Source: Acidobacteriota bacterium
Lineage (GTDB): Bacteria; Acidobacteriota; Terriglobia; Bryobacterales; Bryobacteraceae
Length of the DNA stretch: 56,168 bases
Reading direction: 5' to 3'
NCBI GenBank assembly: GCA_014584705.1
Contig: JACTMJ010000012.1
Span: 1 to 56,168 of the forward strand
The translations under genes were made by a program, and so were the position numbers. Positions 35,321-44,267 of the stretch are shown here, one piece after another. How positions within the stretch are numbered: the first letter of the stretch is position 1; the number at the start of each line of letters is the position of its first letter. Below the pieces are notes generated by a model. It was not told the DNA's origin and made no database searches. It saw only the letters and a list, made by a program, of their open reading frames with translations.

Positions 35321-37266
35321 TAACGGGTACCTCCGGGCAAGGCCGCCGGAGCGGCCTGCTGCTTCTCCGGCGCGGCGGACGGTTTCTTCACCGCGAACGG
35401 GTCTGAGAGCGCGAGCACCTCTCCCGGCTTCAGGCCGGAGGCGATCACCATTGTACTCTCCGTGCGCTTCGCGGCCGTCACTTCGCGGGCTTCAAAACCC
35501 GCGGCGGTCTTCACGAAGACGATCGATTTTCCGTCGCGGTCAAACACCGCCTGCATGGGAATCGTGATTGCATCCTTGATCTCGTCCACCAGGATCTCGA
35601 CATCGGCCAGCAACCCGGGACGAAGCAGAATCTCGAAGCTCGATCCCTTGCCGGGCGGCGGTGGCGGTGTGGCCGCCTTCAACTCTTCGATCGTGAAGCC
35701 GTAAGAGTTCTTGGTGGGGCCGGCTTCAAGCGCGGCATCGCTGTCGGTCCCGTTCTGGCGGCGCCGGCCCGCGCCCGCGCCGGGCATTTGCCCCTGCAAT
35801 TGAGAGAAGATCTGGCGTCGCTCTTCCTGCGAAAGATCTTGCAGATTGCGGCCGTTCAACGCCTTTTGCATGGCCGCCTGCATCTTCTGCCGGTCTTCCG
35901 CGGACATATTGGCAAATCCGCCGCCCGCGGACCTTCCGCCAGCCTGCGCGCCGCCGGCGGAATTGTTTCCGCTCTGGCCCCGCGCACCCCGGGTCTGCCC
36001 ATTTCCGCCGCCACTGCCTCCGGCGGCGAATCCACCGCCCGCCGCGGCGTTCGCGCCGGAGCCGCCCGCGCTCCCGAAGGGCGCGCCCCCGGCAGCCGCC
36101 ATCATTCCGCCACCGGCCATCCCGCCTCCACCGGCCATCCCGCCGCCATTCGGCCCACCGCGCCGGCCGCCCGGCGCCGCGGCGCCGCTCGACGTCTTCT
36201 CCCGGTTGCGGCGCGCGGTTTCTTCAACCTGCCGAATCTCTTCCGGCGACGCACCCGTCGCCTTGAGTAGCGCCTGCATATCGATGCTGAACATGACGTC
36301 GAACTTCTTCGAGGGGTCGCCCGACATCACGTTGGAGCTTGCCGTCGAACTGAGACTCTTCACTTTGCCGTCGAACACATGGCCCGGTAGCGCATCCAGG
36401 CGAACCTTCACATTCTGGCCAACGCGCAGGTTGGCGCGGTCCACTTCGCTCACTTTGGCCACAACCTCAAGCTCGCTCAGGTCAAGCACTTCCACCACGG
36501 GGGAGCCGGGGGAGATCTCATCCCCTTCGCGCAGATCGGGCACTTCGGAGCCGAATCGTCCGCCGGCCGCGTAGTTCTGCTTCACGGCCATCAAGCCGCT
36601 GATCGGCGCCAGGCTCTTGGCTTCGAGCACGCGCGCCTTATCGCGATTGAGTTGGATGAGCGCCTTTCGCCTCTGTTCCCCAAGCACGCGGATCTGCGCC
36701 TCGGCCTGCTCGCGCTTGCTCTGCACGTCGCTTTGCAGGCGTTCCAGGCGACGCTTGGCTTCTTCCAGGGTAAGTTCGTTCTTGCGGGCGTCGATGGCGG
36801 AGATGAGTTCATTTCGCTTCATTTGCAATTCCGCCGTTCGGACGCCGAAGCGCGCTTCCAGAAGGTCCACCTCGTCCTTGTTCGCGGAGAGTTGCAGGTC
36901 CGCGCGCGCCTTCAGAAGCTGCTGATGGATCTTGTCGAGTTCGATCTGGCTCTCCACGACGCGGCTGAGCACGGCGGTGTCGTCGTAAGCGGCGATCAGA
37001 TCCTTCTCCCGGGCAAAAGCGCCCAACGGCGCGAGGAACGTGATCTGCGTCTGGCCGAAAAGGTTCGGCGCCGTCAGGGTAGCGCTGCGAACCGCACGAA
37101 GTTCCCCGCGCGTGAAGGCGCGCACCACGAAGTCGCCTTTGCGCACCGTGGTGGTCGCCATCGAATCCTTTTCCTTAGGAAGCTGCTGGTAGACTTTGAA
37201 GCCGCCGTAGACCAGCCCCAAGACGAGCAGCAGGGCGATGCCTACCTGAATCACAATCCGCTTCAT
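35320..37266 (-). CDS. HlyD/MacA-type adaptor with a large glycine-rich insertion
   Basis: The 648-residue membrane fusion protein has an N-terminal anchor (IVIQVGIALLLVLGLVYGGF), a barrel-sandwich domain, a coiled-coil hairpin (about residues 110-215) and a beta-barrel (LSELEVVAKVSEVDRANLRVGQ). After residue 340 it contains about 150 residues of Gly/Ala/Asn-rich low complexity (GGGMAGGGGMAGGGMM) followed by a charged Gln-rich helical patch (SAEDRQKMQAAMQKAL), then a C-terminal membrane-proximal domain. Ordinary MacA proteins are about 370-400 residues. It overlaps the permease by one base and follows a second adaptor. Confidence 0.87.
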   Translation of the reverse strand: MKRIVIQVGIALLLVLGLVYGGFKVYQQLPKEKDSMATTTVRKGDFVVRAFTRGELRAVRSATLTAPNLFGQTQITFLAPLGAFAREKDLIAAYDDTAVLSRVVESQIELDKIHQQLLKARADLQLSANKDEVDLLEARFGVRTAELQMKRNELISAIDARKNELTLEEAKRRLERLQSDVQSKREQAEAQIRVLGEQRRKALIQLNRDKARVLEAKSLAPISGLMAVKQNYAAGGRFGSEVPDLREGDEISPGSPVVEVLDLSELEVVAKVSEVDRANLRVGQNVKVRLDALPGHVFDGKVKSLSSTASSNVMSGDPSKKFDVMFSIDMQALLKATGASPEEIRQVEETARRNREKTSSGAAAPGGRRGGPNGGGMAGGGGMAGGGMMAAAGGAPFGSAGGSGANAAAGGGFAAGGSGGGNGQTRGARGQSGNNSAGGAQAGGRSAGGGFANMSAEDRQKMQAAMQKALNGRNLQDLSQEERRQIFSQLQGQMPGAGAGRRRQNGTDSDAALEAGPTKNSYGFTIEELKAATPPPPPGKGSSFEILLRPGLLADVEILVDEIKDAITIPMQAVFDRDGKSIVFVKTAAGFEAREVTAAKRTESTMVIASGLKPGEVLALSDPFAVKKPSAAPEKQQAAPAALPGGTR

Positions 37267-37329
37267 CGGTATTGTCCTCTTCTCACGCGATGCATCCTTA
37301 CTGACGGCGAAAACCGGAGCCTATCCGCC

Positions 37330-38631
37330 TTAGAGCTTGTGGGCGCGCTTCATCGCTTCCACCGGATCTTCGAGCGCGACGACATCGCCTTCCGAAATTC
37401 CCTTGAGAACCTGCAGGTCGGTATCGTTTCGCTCACCGACCTCGATGGTGGTAAGCACGAAGGTTCCGCCATGCTGCAGCCAGACGGCGGGCTTGCCATC
37501 CTTGGTGAAGCTGGCGGTAATCGGGATCAGCAGCGCGCCGGGCACGCTCGAAATCACCACTTCCGCATTCGCGGTCATTCCGGGGCGCAGCCGCGGGTCA
37601 AGCGCTTTCAGTACGGCCCGGGCGGGAAACTGTTTCTCCAGGTTCCGGAAGCCCCGGAAGATCACTTCGGCGATCGGGCTGATCCAGGTGACTTCCGCCT
37701 GGAATTCCTTGTCGGGAACCGCGTCCACTCGCACGCGTACGTCCTGGCCAAGCTGCACTTTGCCCCGGTCCACTTCGTCGAGCGTCAGGAAGACATACAT
37801 TTCCGAGAGGTCGGGAATCTCGACGATGCTCGCGCCGGACCACACGCGGTCGCCTTCCTTGAAGGGCGGTGGCGTGCGGCCGAATCCGCCGGAGCGGAAG
37901 TTGGGCAGCAGATTGACAATGCCATCCACGGGCGCGTGCAGCTTCACGCGCTCGAGATACTCGCGGGTTCGCTCGACATCCCGCTGCGCCTTGGTCTTGC
38001 TTCGCTCGAGGCGCTGCAGATCGGCGTTCTGTGACGCTTTGGCGGACTCAATGACCGTCTCCACGCCCTTCTGTTCCCCTTCGGAAACCGTAACGTCAAT
38101 GCGGTTCTTCGCCCCTTCGATGGCGGAAACGATTTCCGCCTTGCTGGCCTCCAGCTTGGCCCGCTCCACGTTGTATTGCGCCTGCATCAGATTCAGCTCG
38201 TTCGCTTCGGATTGAATCCTTTGCGTTGCCTTCAGCTGCACAATCTCGCTGTCGACGGTGCGGGCTTCCGTGGTGCGGGTGAGCATCGTTTGCTCCAGGC
38301 TGGCCGCATCCAACTCCACCACCACGTCCCCTTTGTGGACCATGGATCCGGCCGGCGCGAGGCGGACGATCGCCGGGTTCGGAATACGGCCCACACTCAG
38401 GATGACGGAGCGGCTGCTCTTGATATCCCCGGTGTCCTTGACGCTGATCAGGAACTCGCCGCGCCGGACTTTCGCGGTTTTCACATCGACGGTATTCGGA
38501 CGGGTATAGCGCCACGCGGCGTAGCCCCCGCCAATCAGCGCCAGAATGCCCACGAGCGTGAACATCCGGACAAGAATGGTGCGGCCGCCGTCCGGCTTCT
38601 TCGCCGCTTTCGATTTGGATTCAGATGCCAT
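37330..38631 (-). CDS. HlyD/MacA-type efflux adaptor protein
   Basis: The 433-residue protein has an N-terminal anchor (ILVRMFTLVGILALIGGGYAAW), an inserted long coiled-coil hairpin (about residues 110-230), lipoyl-like halves and a beta-barrel (LSEMYVFLTLDEVDRGKVQLGQ). It is the first gene of the cluster and a paralogue of the next adaptor, which shares the same architecture without the Gly-rich insertion. Two adaptors with one permease suggest a mixed hexamer or two successive stages. Transcription probably starts in the 38632-38890 spacer. Confidence 0.9.
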   Translation of the reverse strand: MASESKSKAAKKPDGGRTILVRMFTLVGILALIGGGYAAWRYTRPNTVDVKTAKVRRGEFLISVKDTGDIKSSRSVILSVGRIPNPAIVRLAPAGSMVHKGDVVVELDAASLEQTMLTRTTEARTVDSEIVQLKATQRIQSEANELNLMQAQYNVERAKLEASKAEIVSAIEGAKNRIDVTVSEGEQKGVETVIESAKASQNADLQRLERSKTKAQRDVERTREYLERVKLHAPVDGIVNLLPNFRSGGFGRTPPPFKEGDRVWSGASIVEIPDLSEMYVFLTLDEVDRGKVQLGQDVRVRVDAVPDKEFQAEVTWISPIAEVIFRGFRNLEKQFPARAVLKALDPRLRPGMTANAEVVISSVPGALLIPITASFTKDGKPAVWLQHGGTFVLTTIEVGERNDTDLQVLKGISEGDVVALEDPVEAMKRAHKL

Positions 38632-38895
38632 AGTATGTTGAAGTAACCGCGCGCCCGCCTCCCCCGGGAACCGAAGGACGCGCCAGAGAGGATGTCGGCT
38701 TCGTTAGTAAAGACGCGCCTCTGGCAGCTTAAGTTATCCTACCGTCGAAATTCCTTCCCCGCGAGCCGGGGACGTCGAGAAAAGTGTGCGGAATCAGCAA
38801 GTTGATGATCGCCGGGCAGTTTGAACGGCGAGGTGGGAATCCGGCTGACGGCGGCAAAGGTGCAGCCCGATCGGGAGTTTCCAAGGGCAAAGGGA
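38632..38895. other. Intergenic spacer between the tpiA end and the efflux operon
   Basis: About 260 bases with no convincing ORF, RNA or promoter that I can name. Any open frames here are short, Arg/Pro-rich shadows. It should hold the promoter of the minus-strand efflux operon near its left end. Confidence 0.5.
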
Positions 38896-38940
38896 GGGCG
38901 CGGGGAGCGTGGCGTGCCGCGCACCACGCTCCTCGCGCCC
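38896..38940 (-). terminator. Strong hairpin downstream of tpiA
   Basis: A 17-bp stem (38896-38912 with 38924-38940) with a single G-U pair and an 11-base loop begins 13 bases after the tpiA stop codon. It is the strongest hairpin in the window. A U-tract is lacking, so termination may be Rho-assisted or the structure may stabilise the deoB-tpiA message. Confidence 0.6.
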
Positions 38941-38953
38941 GCGCCGCCCAAAG

Positions 38954-39703
38954 CTAGAAATTGACAATCGCGGCGAAGGATTCGGCCTCCAGGCTTGCGC
39001 CGCCCACCAGGCCTCCGTCGATATCCTCAACGGCCATCAATTCCTTCACGTTGTTCGGTTTCACGCTGCCGCCGTACAGAATCCGCACGGCCGCGGCGGC
39101 CTCCGCGCCGAACTCGTGGGCAACCAGAGAGCGGATCGTCTTATGCGCGTCGCCCGCAATCTCGGGCGTGGCCGTCTTGCCGGTGCCAATCGCCCATACC
39201 GGCTCGTAAGCGATGACGATCTTCGCGAACTGTTCCAGGTTCAGGCCCGCGATTCCGCCCACAAATTGCGCTTTCAGAACTTCGTTGGTCCGTCCGCTCT
39301 CCCGCTCTTCGAGCGACTCGCCCACGCATACGATGGGCGTGAGCCCGGCATCGATAGCGGCCACGGTGCGCTTCAGCACGGTGGCGTCGGTCTCACCGAA
39401 GAACTGCCGCCGTTCGCTATGGCCGATCACGACATAGCCGCAGCCGGTGGCCTTGAGCATCGGTCCGGAAATCTCTCCGGTGTAAGCGCCTTCCTTCTCC
39501 CAATAGAGGTTCTGCCCGCCGATCCCGACATTCGTGTTCACGGTGGCGGCGACGGCGGCGGGAAGATCCACGAAGGGGGCGTTGATGACGATTTCCCGGC
39601 CCGCGGCGTTGGCCACCAGGGGCAGAAACCTCTCAAAGAATGCGGTTGTTTCGGCTGGCGTCTTGTACATTTTCCAATTGCCAGCCATCAAGGGTGTTCT
39701 CAC
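38954..39703 (-). CDS. tpiA: Triosephosphate isomerase
   Basis: The 249-residue TIM-barrel enzyme interconverts dihydroxyacetone phosphate and glyceraldehyde-3-phosphate. All catalytic residues are present: Lys11 in GNWKMYK, His95 in IGHSERR and Glu167 in AYEPVWAIGTGK. The phosphate-binding loop YGGSVKPNN follows. The length is standard. Its ATG overlaps the deoB stop by four bases, which is unusual because tpiA is more often linked to pgk or secG, so its expression is tied to nucleoside catabolism here. Confidence 0.98.
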   Translation of the reverse strand: MRTPLMAGNWKMYKTPAETTAFFERFLPLVANAAGREIVINAPFVDLPAAVAATVNTNVGIGGQNLYWEKEGAYTGEISGPMLKATGCGYVVIGHSERRQFFGETDATVLKRTVAAIDAGLTPIVCVGESLEERESGRTNEVLKAQFVGGIAGLNLEQFAKIVIAYEPVWAIGTGKTATPEIAGDAHKTIRSLVAHEFGAEAAAAVRILYGGSVKPNNVKELMAVEDIDGGLVGGASLEAESFAAIVNF

Positions 39704-40866
39704 GAAATTGCCTCCAGAAAGCTTTCCCCATGGGGGATGTTGGTATCAAAATTGTGGGCGACGGTCTGGCCGATATCGGCGAGCGTCGCGCGGGTGCCGA
39801 GATTGCCGCCACGTGCCGAACCAGGCCGGTAGCAGAGCAAAGGTGTGTACTCACGGCTATGGTCGGTGGACGGGGTCGTCGGGTCGCAACCGTGATCCGC
39901 GCAAAAGATCAGCAAGTCCTCGCCGCGCAGGGTTGCCATCGCCTCGGGTAGCCACGCATCCACCGCCTCGAGCGCTCTTGCGTAACCAGCCACATCATTT
40001 CGGTGCCCGTAGAGCATATCGAAATCGACGAAATTCGCGAAAACCAGTCCGCTCTCCGTCTCGCGCATGGCTTCAAGCACCCGCGCCATGCCCTCGGCGT
40101 TCGACTTCGTCTTCACTGAACTCGTGATTCCCCGGTTCAGGAAAACATCGGCGATCTTCCCGATCCCGTGAACGGGCACGCCACGCTCGGCAAGCCGGTC
40201 CAGCAGCATTCCGGGCGGCGGCGGTACGGCGTAATCATGGCGGTTCGCGGTTCGCGTGAAAGCGCCGGGCTCTCCAATGAACGGCCGCGCAATCACCCGG
40301 CCCACTTCGTGCTCCCCCCGCAAAAGATCACGGGCAATCTCGCAAATACGATACTGCTCTTCAATGGGGATCAGCGCCTCGTGGGCGGCAATCTGAAATA
40401 CGCTGTCGGCGGATGTGTAGACAATCAGCTTCCCTGTCCGCAGATGCTCCTCGCCCAGCCGCGCAATGATCTCGGTGCCCGAGGCGGGACAATTTCCGAG
40501 CACGCCCCGGCCGGTGCGGCGGCTGAACTCGCGGATCAGGTCATCCGGGAAACCATTGGAGTAGACGGGAAACGGCTTCTCAAGCAAAATTCCCGCCATC
40601 TCCCAATGCCCTGTAGTTGTATCCTTGCCCGGGCTCGCGAGGGTGCATCGCCCGTAAGAACCCAGCGGGGATTCCGCCGGTCGCAGCCCTTCCACCGGGC
40701 GGATATTCGCGAGTCCAAGCGCCTCGAAGTGAGGCAGCCGAAGCGGGTATGCCTTCGCGATATTGCCTAGGGTGTCACTGCCGGCGTCGCCGTAGCTCGC
40801 CGCATCGGGCATCTCACCCGCGCCCAGGCTATCCAGCACCACCAGGAAGATGCGGCAAAAAGACAT
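39700..40866 (-). CDS. deoB: Phosphopentomutase
   Basis: The 388-residue protein interconverts ribose- or deoxyribose-1-phosphate and the 5-phosphate. It belongs to the alkaline phosphatase superfamily: metal-binding DSLGAGEMPDA near the N-terminus, GKDTTTGHWEM with the phosphorylated Thr, and CADHGCDPTTPSTDHSREYTP with the C-terminal metal ligands. The length is normal. It is followed by tpiA with a four-base overlap, consistent with feeding deoxyribose-5-phosphate aldolase products into glycolysis, although deoC is not in the window. Confidence 0.96.
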   Translation of the reverse strand: MSFCRIFLVVLDSLGAGEMPDAASYGDAGSDTLGNIAKAYPLRLPHFEALGLANIRPVEGLRPAESPLGSYGRCTLASPGKDTTTGHWEMAGILLEKPFPVYSNGFPDDLIREFSRRTGRGVLGNCPASGTEIIARLGEEHLRTGKLIVYTSADSVFQIAAHEALIPIEEQYRICEIARDLLRGEHEVGRVIARPFIGEPGAFTRTANRHDYAVPPPPGMLLDRLAERGVPVHGIGKIADVFLNRGITSSVKTKSNAEGMARVLEAMRETESGLVFANFVDFDMLYGHRNDVAGYARALEAVDAWLPEAMATLRGEDLLIFCADHGCDPTTPSTDHSREYTPLLCYRPGSARGGNLGTRATLADIGQTVAHNFDTNIPHGESFLEAIS

Positions 40867-40923
40867 GCAAGTCTCTATTGTTCCACACCCGCCGTTCTCC
40901 GGCGCCTTCCGGATGGAGCCATG

Positions 40924-42324
40924 CTAGATCTCGTCCACGCCGTCGTCAAAGGGCGGTGCTTCCCCGCCATCCTCCGGCAGATCGCTTGTGTAATTTTCGA
41001 AGCGTGTGAACTGATGGAGGAAGACGAGTTGGATGGTACGCGTGGGGCCGTTGCGCTGCTTGGCGATGATGAACTCGGCCTTGCCGTGGAGGTCGGCGCG
41101 GTCGCGCTTGTAATACTCTTCGCGGAACAGGAAGCCGACAATATCGGCGTCCTGCTCAATGCTGCCGGATTCCCGGAGGTCGCTAAGCTGAGGGCGGTGG
41201 TCGCCCACGCGGGTTTCCGTGGCGCGACTAAGCTGCGAAAGCACAATGAACGGCACGCCCAATTCCTTCGAGAGCAGTTTGAGGCCGCGCGAGAGTTGGC
41301 TCACTTCCTGCACACGATTCTCCACACGGCCGCTCACGCTCATCAGTTGCAGATAGTCCACCACCACGAGCGCCAGCCCGCGCTCGGCTTTCAGGCGGCG
41401 GAGCTTTGCGTGCATATCCATCAGATTGATGCCCGCCGAATCGTCCAGATAGAGGTTGGTATCGCTCAGCTCATGGGCCGCCATCTGCAACCGCCGCAGT
41501 TCGTCCTTCGATAAGGCGCCCGCCTGATAGCGCTGCCCGTCCACGCGCGCCTGGGAGCAGAGCAGGCGCGAGAGCAATGATTCGTTGGACATTTCGAGCG
41601 AGAAGACCGCGGCCGTCTTCCCGAGCCGGGTGGCGACGTGCGAAGCAATATTGAGGGCGAAGGCCGTCTTGCCCATGGCGGGGCGCGCGGCGATGATGAT
41701 GAGCTGGCCCGGCCGGAAACCGCCTGTGCATTCGTCCAGCTTCACGAACCCGGTGCTCAGACCGCTGATGCGGTTGGAAGGGTCGAGCAGCGCATTGATG
41801 CCGCCCTCAAATCCCTCAATAATCTGCCTTGGGCTCTTGAGCGATTCGCTGCCCTGGCTCTCCGTGCCGAGCTTTAGCAAACCCTCTTCGGCTTCGGCCA
41901 GCAGCAGGCCGGGATCTTCGTCGCCCTTCATGCAGCGGTCGATGATCTCCTGCGACGAATAGATGATTCGCCGCAGCATCGACTTCTCGCGCACAATGCG
42001 GACGTAGCTGTCGATGTTGAAAACCACCGGAAGCTCGTCGTCGAGCGAGACCAGGTAGCTGAGGCCGCCCACGTCGGTGAGCAATCCCTTGCGGTTCAGT
42101 TCGTTCGCCAGGGTAATCCGGTCAATGCGCTCCCCGCGCTCGTAGAGCTCGCGCATCGCCGTAAAGATGCGCTGGTGCTTCTCGATGCTGAAGTCTTCGG
42201 GACGAAGCAGGCCGCCAGCCTGAATGAAGGTAGCGTCATTGATCAGGACGCTCCCCAACACAAGCTTTTCCACCTCAACGGCGGCGGGCAGCCCTTTCTC
42301 GTAAGTGATGTTCTGGGACGGCAT
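40924..42324 (-). CDS. dnaB: Replicative DNA helicase DnaB
   Basis: The 466-residue hexameric helicase has an N-terminal DnaG-interaction domain (about residues 15-115), a linker and a RecA-like motor with Walker A AARPAMGKT (K219, T220), Walker B LVVVDYLQLM and an arginine-finger region ending LRESGSIEQDADIVGFL. There is no intein. It unwinds DNA at the replication fork. It is transcribed alone, and the upstream spacer contains several DnaA-box-like sequences. The acidic C-terminal tail (EDGGEAPPFDDGVDEI) is typical. Confidence 0.98.
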   Translation of the reverse strand: MPSQNITYEKGLPAAVEVEKLVLGSVLINDATFIQAGGLLRPEDFSIEKHQRIFTAMRELYERGERIDRITLANELNRKGLLTDVGGLSYLVSLDDELPVVFNIDSYVRIVREKSMLRRIIYSSQEIIDRCMKGDEDPGLLLAEAEEGLLKLGTESQGSESLKSPRQIIEGFEGGINALLDPSNRISGLSTGFVKLDECTGGFRPGQLIIIAARPAMGKTAFALNIASHVATRLGKTAAVFSLEMSNESLLSRLLCSQARVDGQRYQAGALSKDELRRLQMAAHELSDTNLYLDDSAGINLMDMHAKLRRLKAERGLALVVVDYLQLMSVSGRVENRVQEVSQLSRGLKLLSKELGVPFIVLSQLSRATETRVGDHRPQLSDLRESGSIEQDADIVGFLFREEYYKRDRADLHGKAEFIIAKQRNGPTRTIQLVFLHQFTRFENYTSDLPEDGGEAPPFDDGVDEI

Positions 42325-42409
42325 GGAACGAGAGAACCTCTTGAGTGTCGTCCAGAAGTCACTACCGTTTCAAGGGGGTGTCAAAACAGGAAGGTGGCAT
42401 CGTGATTGA

Positions 42410-42544
42410 TGTGGAAAACGGGCGCTTTCCGCTTCTGTGGAAACGGGTATTCCCGCAACTTCCACACAGGCAAAGGCCTTACAGGATTGCTCCCGAGCGC
42501 TCTCCTCAAGATTTCCACGCTTCCGGAGGAATCTCTGTGGAAAA
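42410..42544. promoter_or_regulatory. Cluster of TTTTCCACA-type (DnaA-box-like) 9-mers upstream of dnaB
   Basis: Five related 9-mers occur in 135 bases: TTTTCCACA on the minus strand at 42410-42418 and again at 42536-42544, GTTTCCACA on the minus strand at 42436-42444, and ACTTCCACA (42458-42466) and ATTTCCACG (42511-42519) on the plus strand. They resemble DnaA boxes (consensus TTATCCACA; TTTTCCACA is the cyanobacterial form). An AT-rich stretch follows the cluster. It could regulate dnaB or be part of an origin. Confidence 0.4.
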
Positions 42545-42588
42545 CTTTCTTTACAAGTTTTTGCCGCCGCGGATTTTCTTCCGCTACC

Positions 42589-44253
42589 ATGGCGATTATG
42601 GGGCAGGGCCGTGCCGCTGTTCTCGCCGAGGGCGATAGGCCGTTGAATCAACAGGTGCTGCGGAGTAACGCCTCCTCGGTCGCCAGCGAACTTCTTGCTC
42701 GCGGTCGCCGTCGCCTGGGAGGGATGACGGCGGCAATCGCCATCGCAATCATCCTCCTGCACATCGCCTACCGGGTACTCTTTCCGACGGATCTGGTCAA
42801 CGCGCCACCACTGGCCGCCAATACGCTTCTGGCTGCTTTATTTCTGTTCTTCCTCGCCTCGATCCTGCTGTGGAGACTCTGCTGGTCCACCATCGGCTCA
42901 AATGCGTTGGTACTCAATTTGGGGCTCGCGTATCAGGTAATCGGGGCGTGGGTGGTCACGCTCCTCGGTACCGCACCGAAACTGGGCCAGGAGTCCGTGG
43001 GCGCGTACGGCTATGCCGATGCATGGATTGTGGTGGTGGCCCTGATGCTGCCCGTCCGGCCGTGGAAGATCGCCATCAGTTGCGGATTGTGTACGCTGGC
43101 GCTGCCCGTGGTTGTGCCCGTGAATGAATTCCTGTGGAACGCCGCCGCGCCGCCGCGGGAAGTCCTGATCATGAACTTGTTGTCGACTGTGGTGACCTCT
43201 GGAATCGTGGTCTTTCTGTCGTCCATTTCTTACGACATGCGGGTCCAACTGACCGAAGCCAAGCGGATGGGAGCATATCAGTTGCTCCGGCGGATCGGCC
43301 AGGGCGGGATGGGCGAAGTCTGGGTAGCCAGGCACAGCCTGCTGGCAAGAGCCACCGCCGTGAAGATTGTGAGCGCGGAACATCTGGCCACGGGAACGAA
43401 AGGCAACGACGCTCCGCTAATGCGGTTTGAGCGCGAGGCTCGCGCTACGGCCGGTTTGCGGTCTCCGCATACGGTAACGGTGTTTGATTTCGGCGCCACC
43501 GGAGATGGACAGCTTTACTACGCGATGGAGTATCTCGAAGGCCTGGATTTGCGGGAACTCGTGCGCCGTTTCGGTCCGCTGCCCGCCGGACGAGCGGTCT
43601 TCCTGATTCTGCAAGCATGCGATTCCTTGCGCGAAGCGCATCGCCAGGGGATCATTCACCGCGACATCAAGCCCAGCAATCTGTTCCTCTGCCGGTTGGG
43701 TGACAACTACGATTTTCTCAAGGTGCTCGATTTCGGGCTGGCGCGGGATTTGACCGCTTCCGGCACGTCCATCCAGCTCACGCAGGAAGGTTCCGCCGCT
43801 GGAACGCCCGCGTTTATGGCGCCCGAGATCGCTCTGGGAACATCCCAGGCGGAGGCAACCTCAGACCTCTACTCGTTGGGCTGCGTGGCCTATTGGCTCC
43901 TCACCGGCACGGATGTTTTTGAGGCCAAAGCGCCGATGCAGGTCATGTTCGCGCATGCCAAGGAAAAGCCCGTTCCTCCCTCCATGCGCACGGAGTCTCC
44001 GATTCCCCCGGACCTCGAACGCATCGTGCTTTGGTGCCTCGAAAAGGAACCCGAGGACCGCCCTCAAACCGCCGGAGAACTGATGCGCGCGCTGGCAAAG
44101 CTCGATTCCTTTCCGGCATGGAAGAACGAGGACGCGGAGCGCTGGTGGAAGGCGCACATGCCGGATATCAAGAGCAGTGATGAGATGCTCAACCCGGAAC
44201 TGGCACCCACGGTCAAGTTCGTTCGGCCGGGCGAAGATGAGGCGTTGCGATAG
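42589..44253 (+). CDS. Membrane Ser/Thr protein kinase with N-terminal multi-helix domain
   Basis: The protein (554 residues from the ATG at 42589) starts with about six transmembrane helices (residues 45-215), followed by a cytoplasmic eukaryotic-like kinase: RRIGQGGMGEVW (Gly loop), VKI (ATP Lys), IHRDIKPSN (catalytic loop), VLDFG and MAPE. All catalytic residues are present. Unlike PknB, the membrane segments precede the kinase and there is no C-terminal extracellular sensor. The upstream in-frame extension to 42406 crosses the DnaA-box-like region and is rejected. Its targets are unknown. Confidence 0.92.
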   Translation: MAIMGQGRAAVLAEGDRPLNQQVLRSNASSVASELLARGRRRLGGMTAAIAIAIILLHIAYRVLFPTDLVNAPPLAANTLLAALFLFFLASILLWRLCWSTIGSNALVLNLGLAYQVIGAWVVTLLGTAPKLGQESVGAYGYADAWIVVVALMLPVRPWKIAISCGLCTLALPVVVPVNEFLWNAAAPPREVLIMNLLSTVVTSGIVVFLSSISYDMRVQLTEAKRMGAYQLLRRIGQGGMGEVWVARHSLLARATAVKIVSAEHLATGTKGNDAPLMRFEREARATAGLRSPHTVTVFDFGATGDGQLYYAMEYLEGLDLRELVRRFGPLPAGRAVFLILQACDSLREAHRQGIIHRDIKPSNLFLCRLGDNYDFLKVLDFGLARDLTASGTSIQLTQEGSAAGTPAFMAPEIALGTSQAEATSDLYSLGCVAYWLLTGTDVFEAKAPMQVMFAHAKEKPVPPSMRTESPIPPDLERIVLWCLEKEPEDRPQTAGELMRALAKLDSFPAWKNEDAERWWKAHMPDIKSSDEMLNPELAPTVKFVRPGEDEALR

Positions 44254-44267
44254 CGCGGAGGCGGAGC

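Noticed and set aside
36000-36180. DNA repeat array in the adaptor gene
   Set aside because: The repetitive pattern comes from Gly-rich codons of the protein, without a regular repeat unit or spacers as in a CRISPR.
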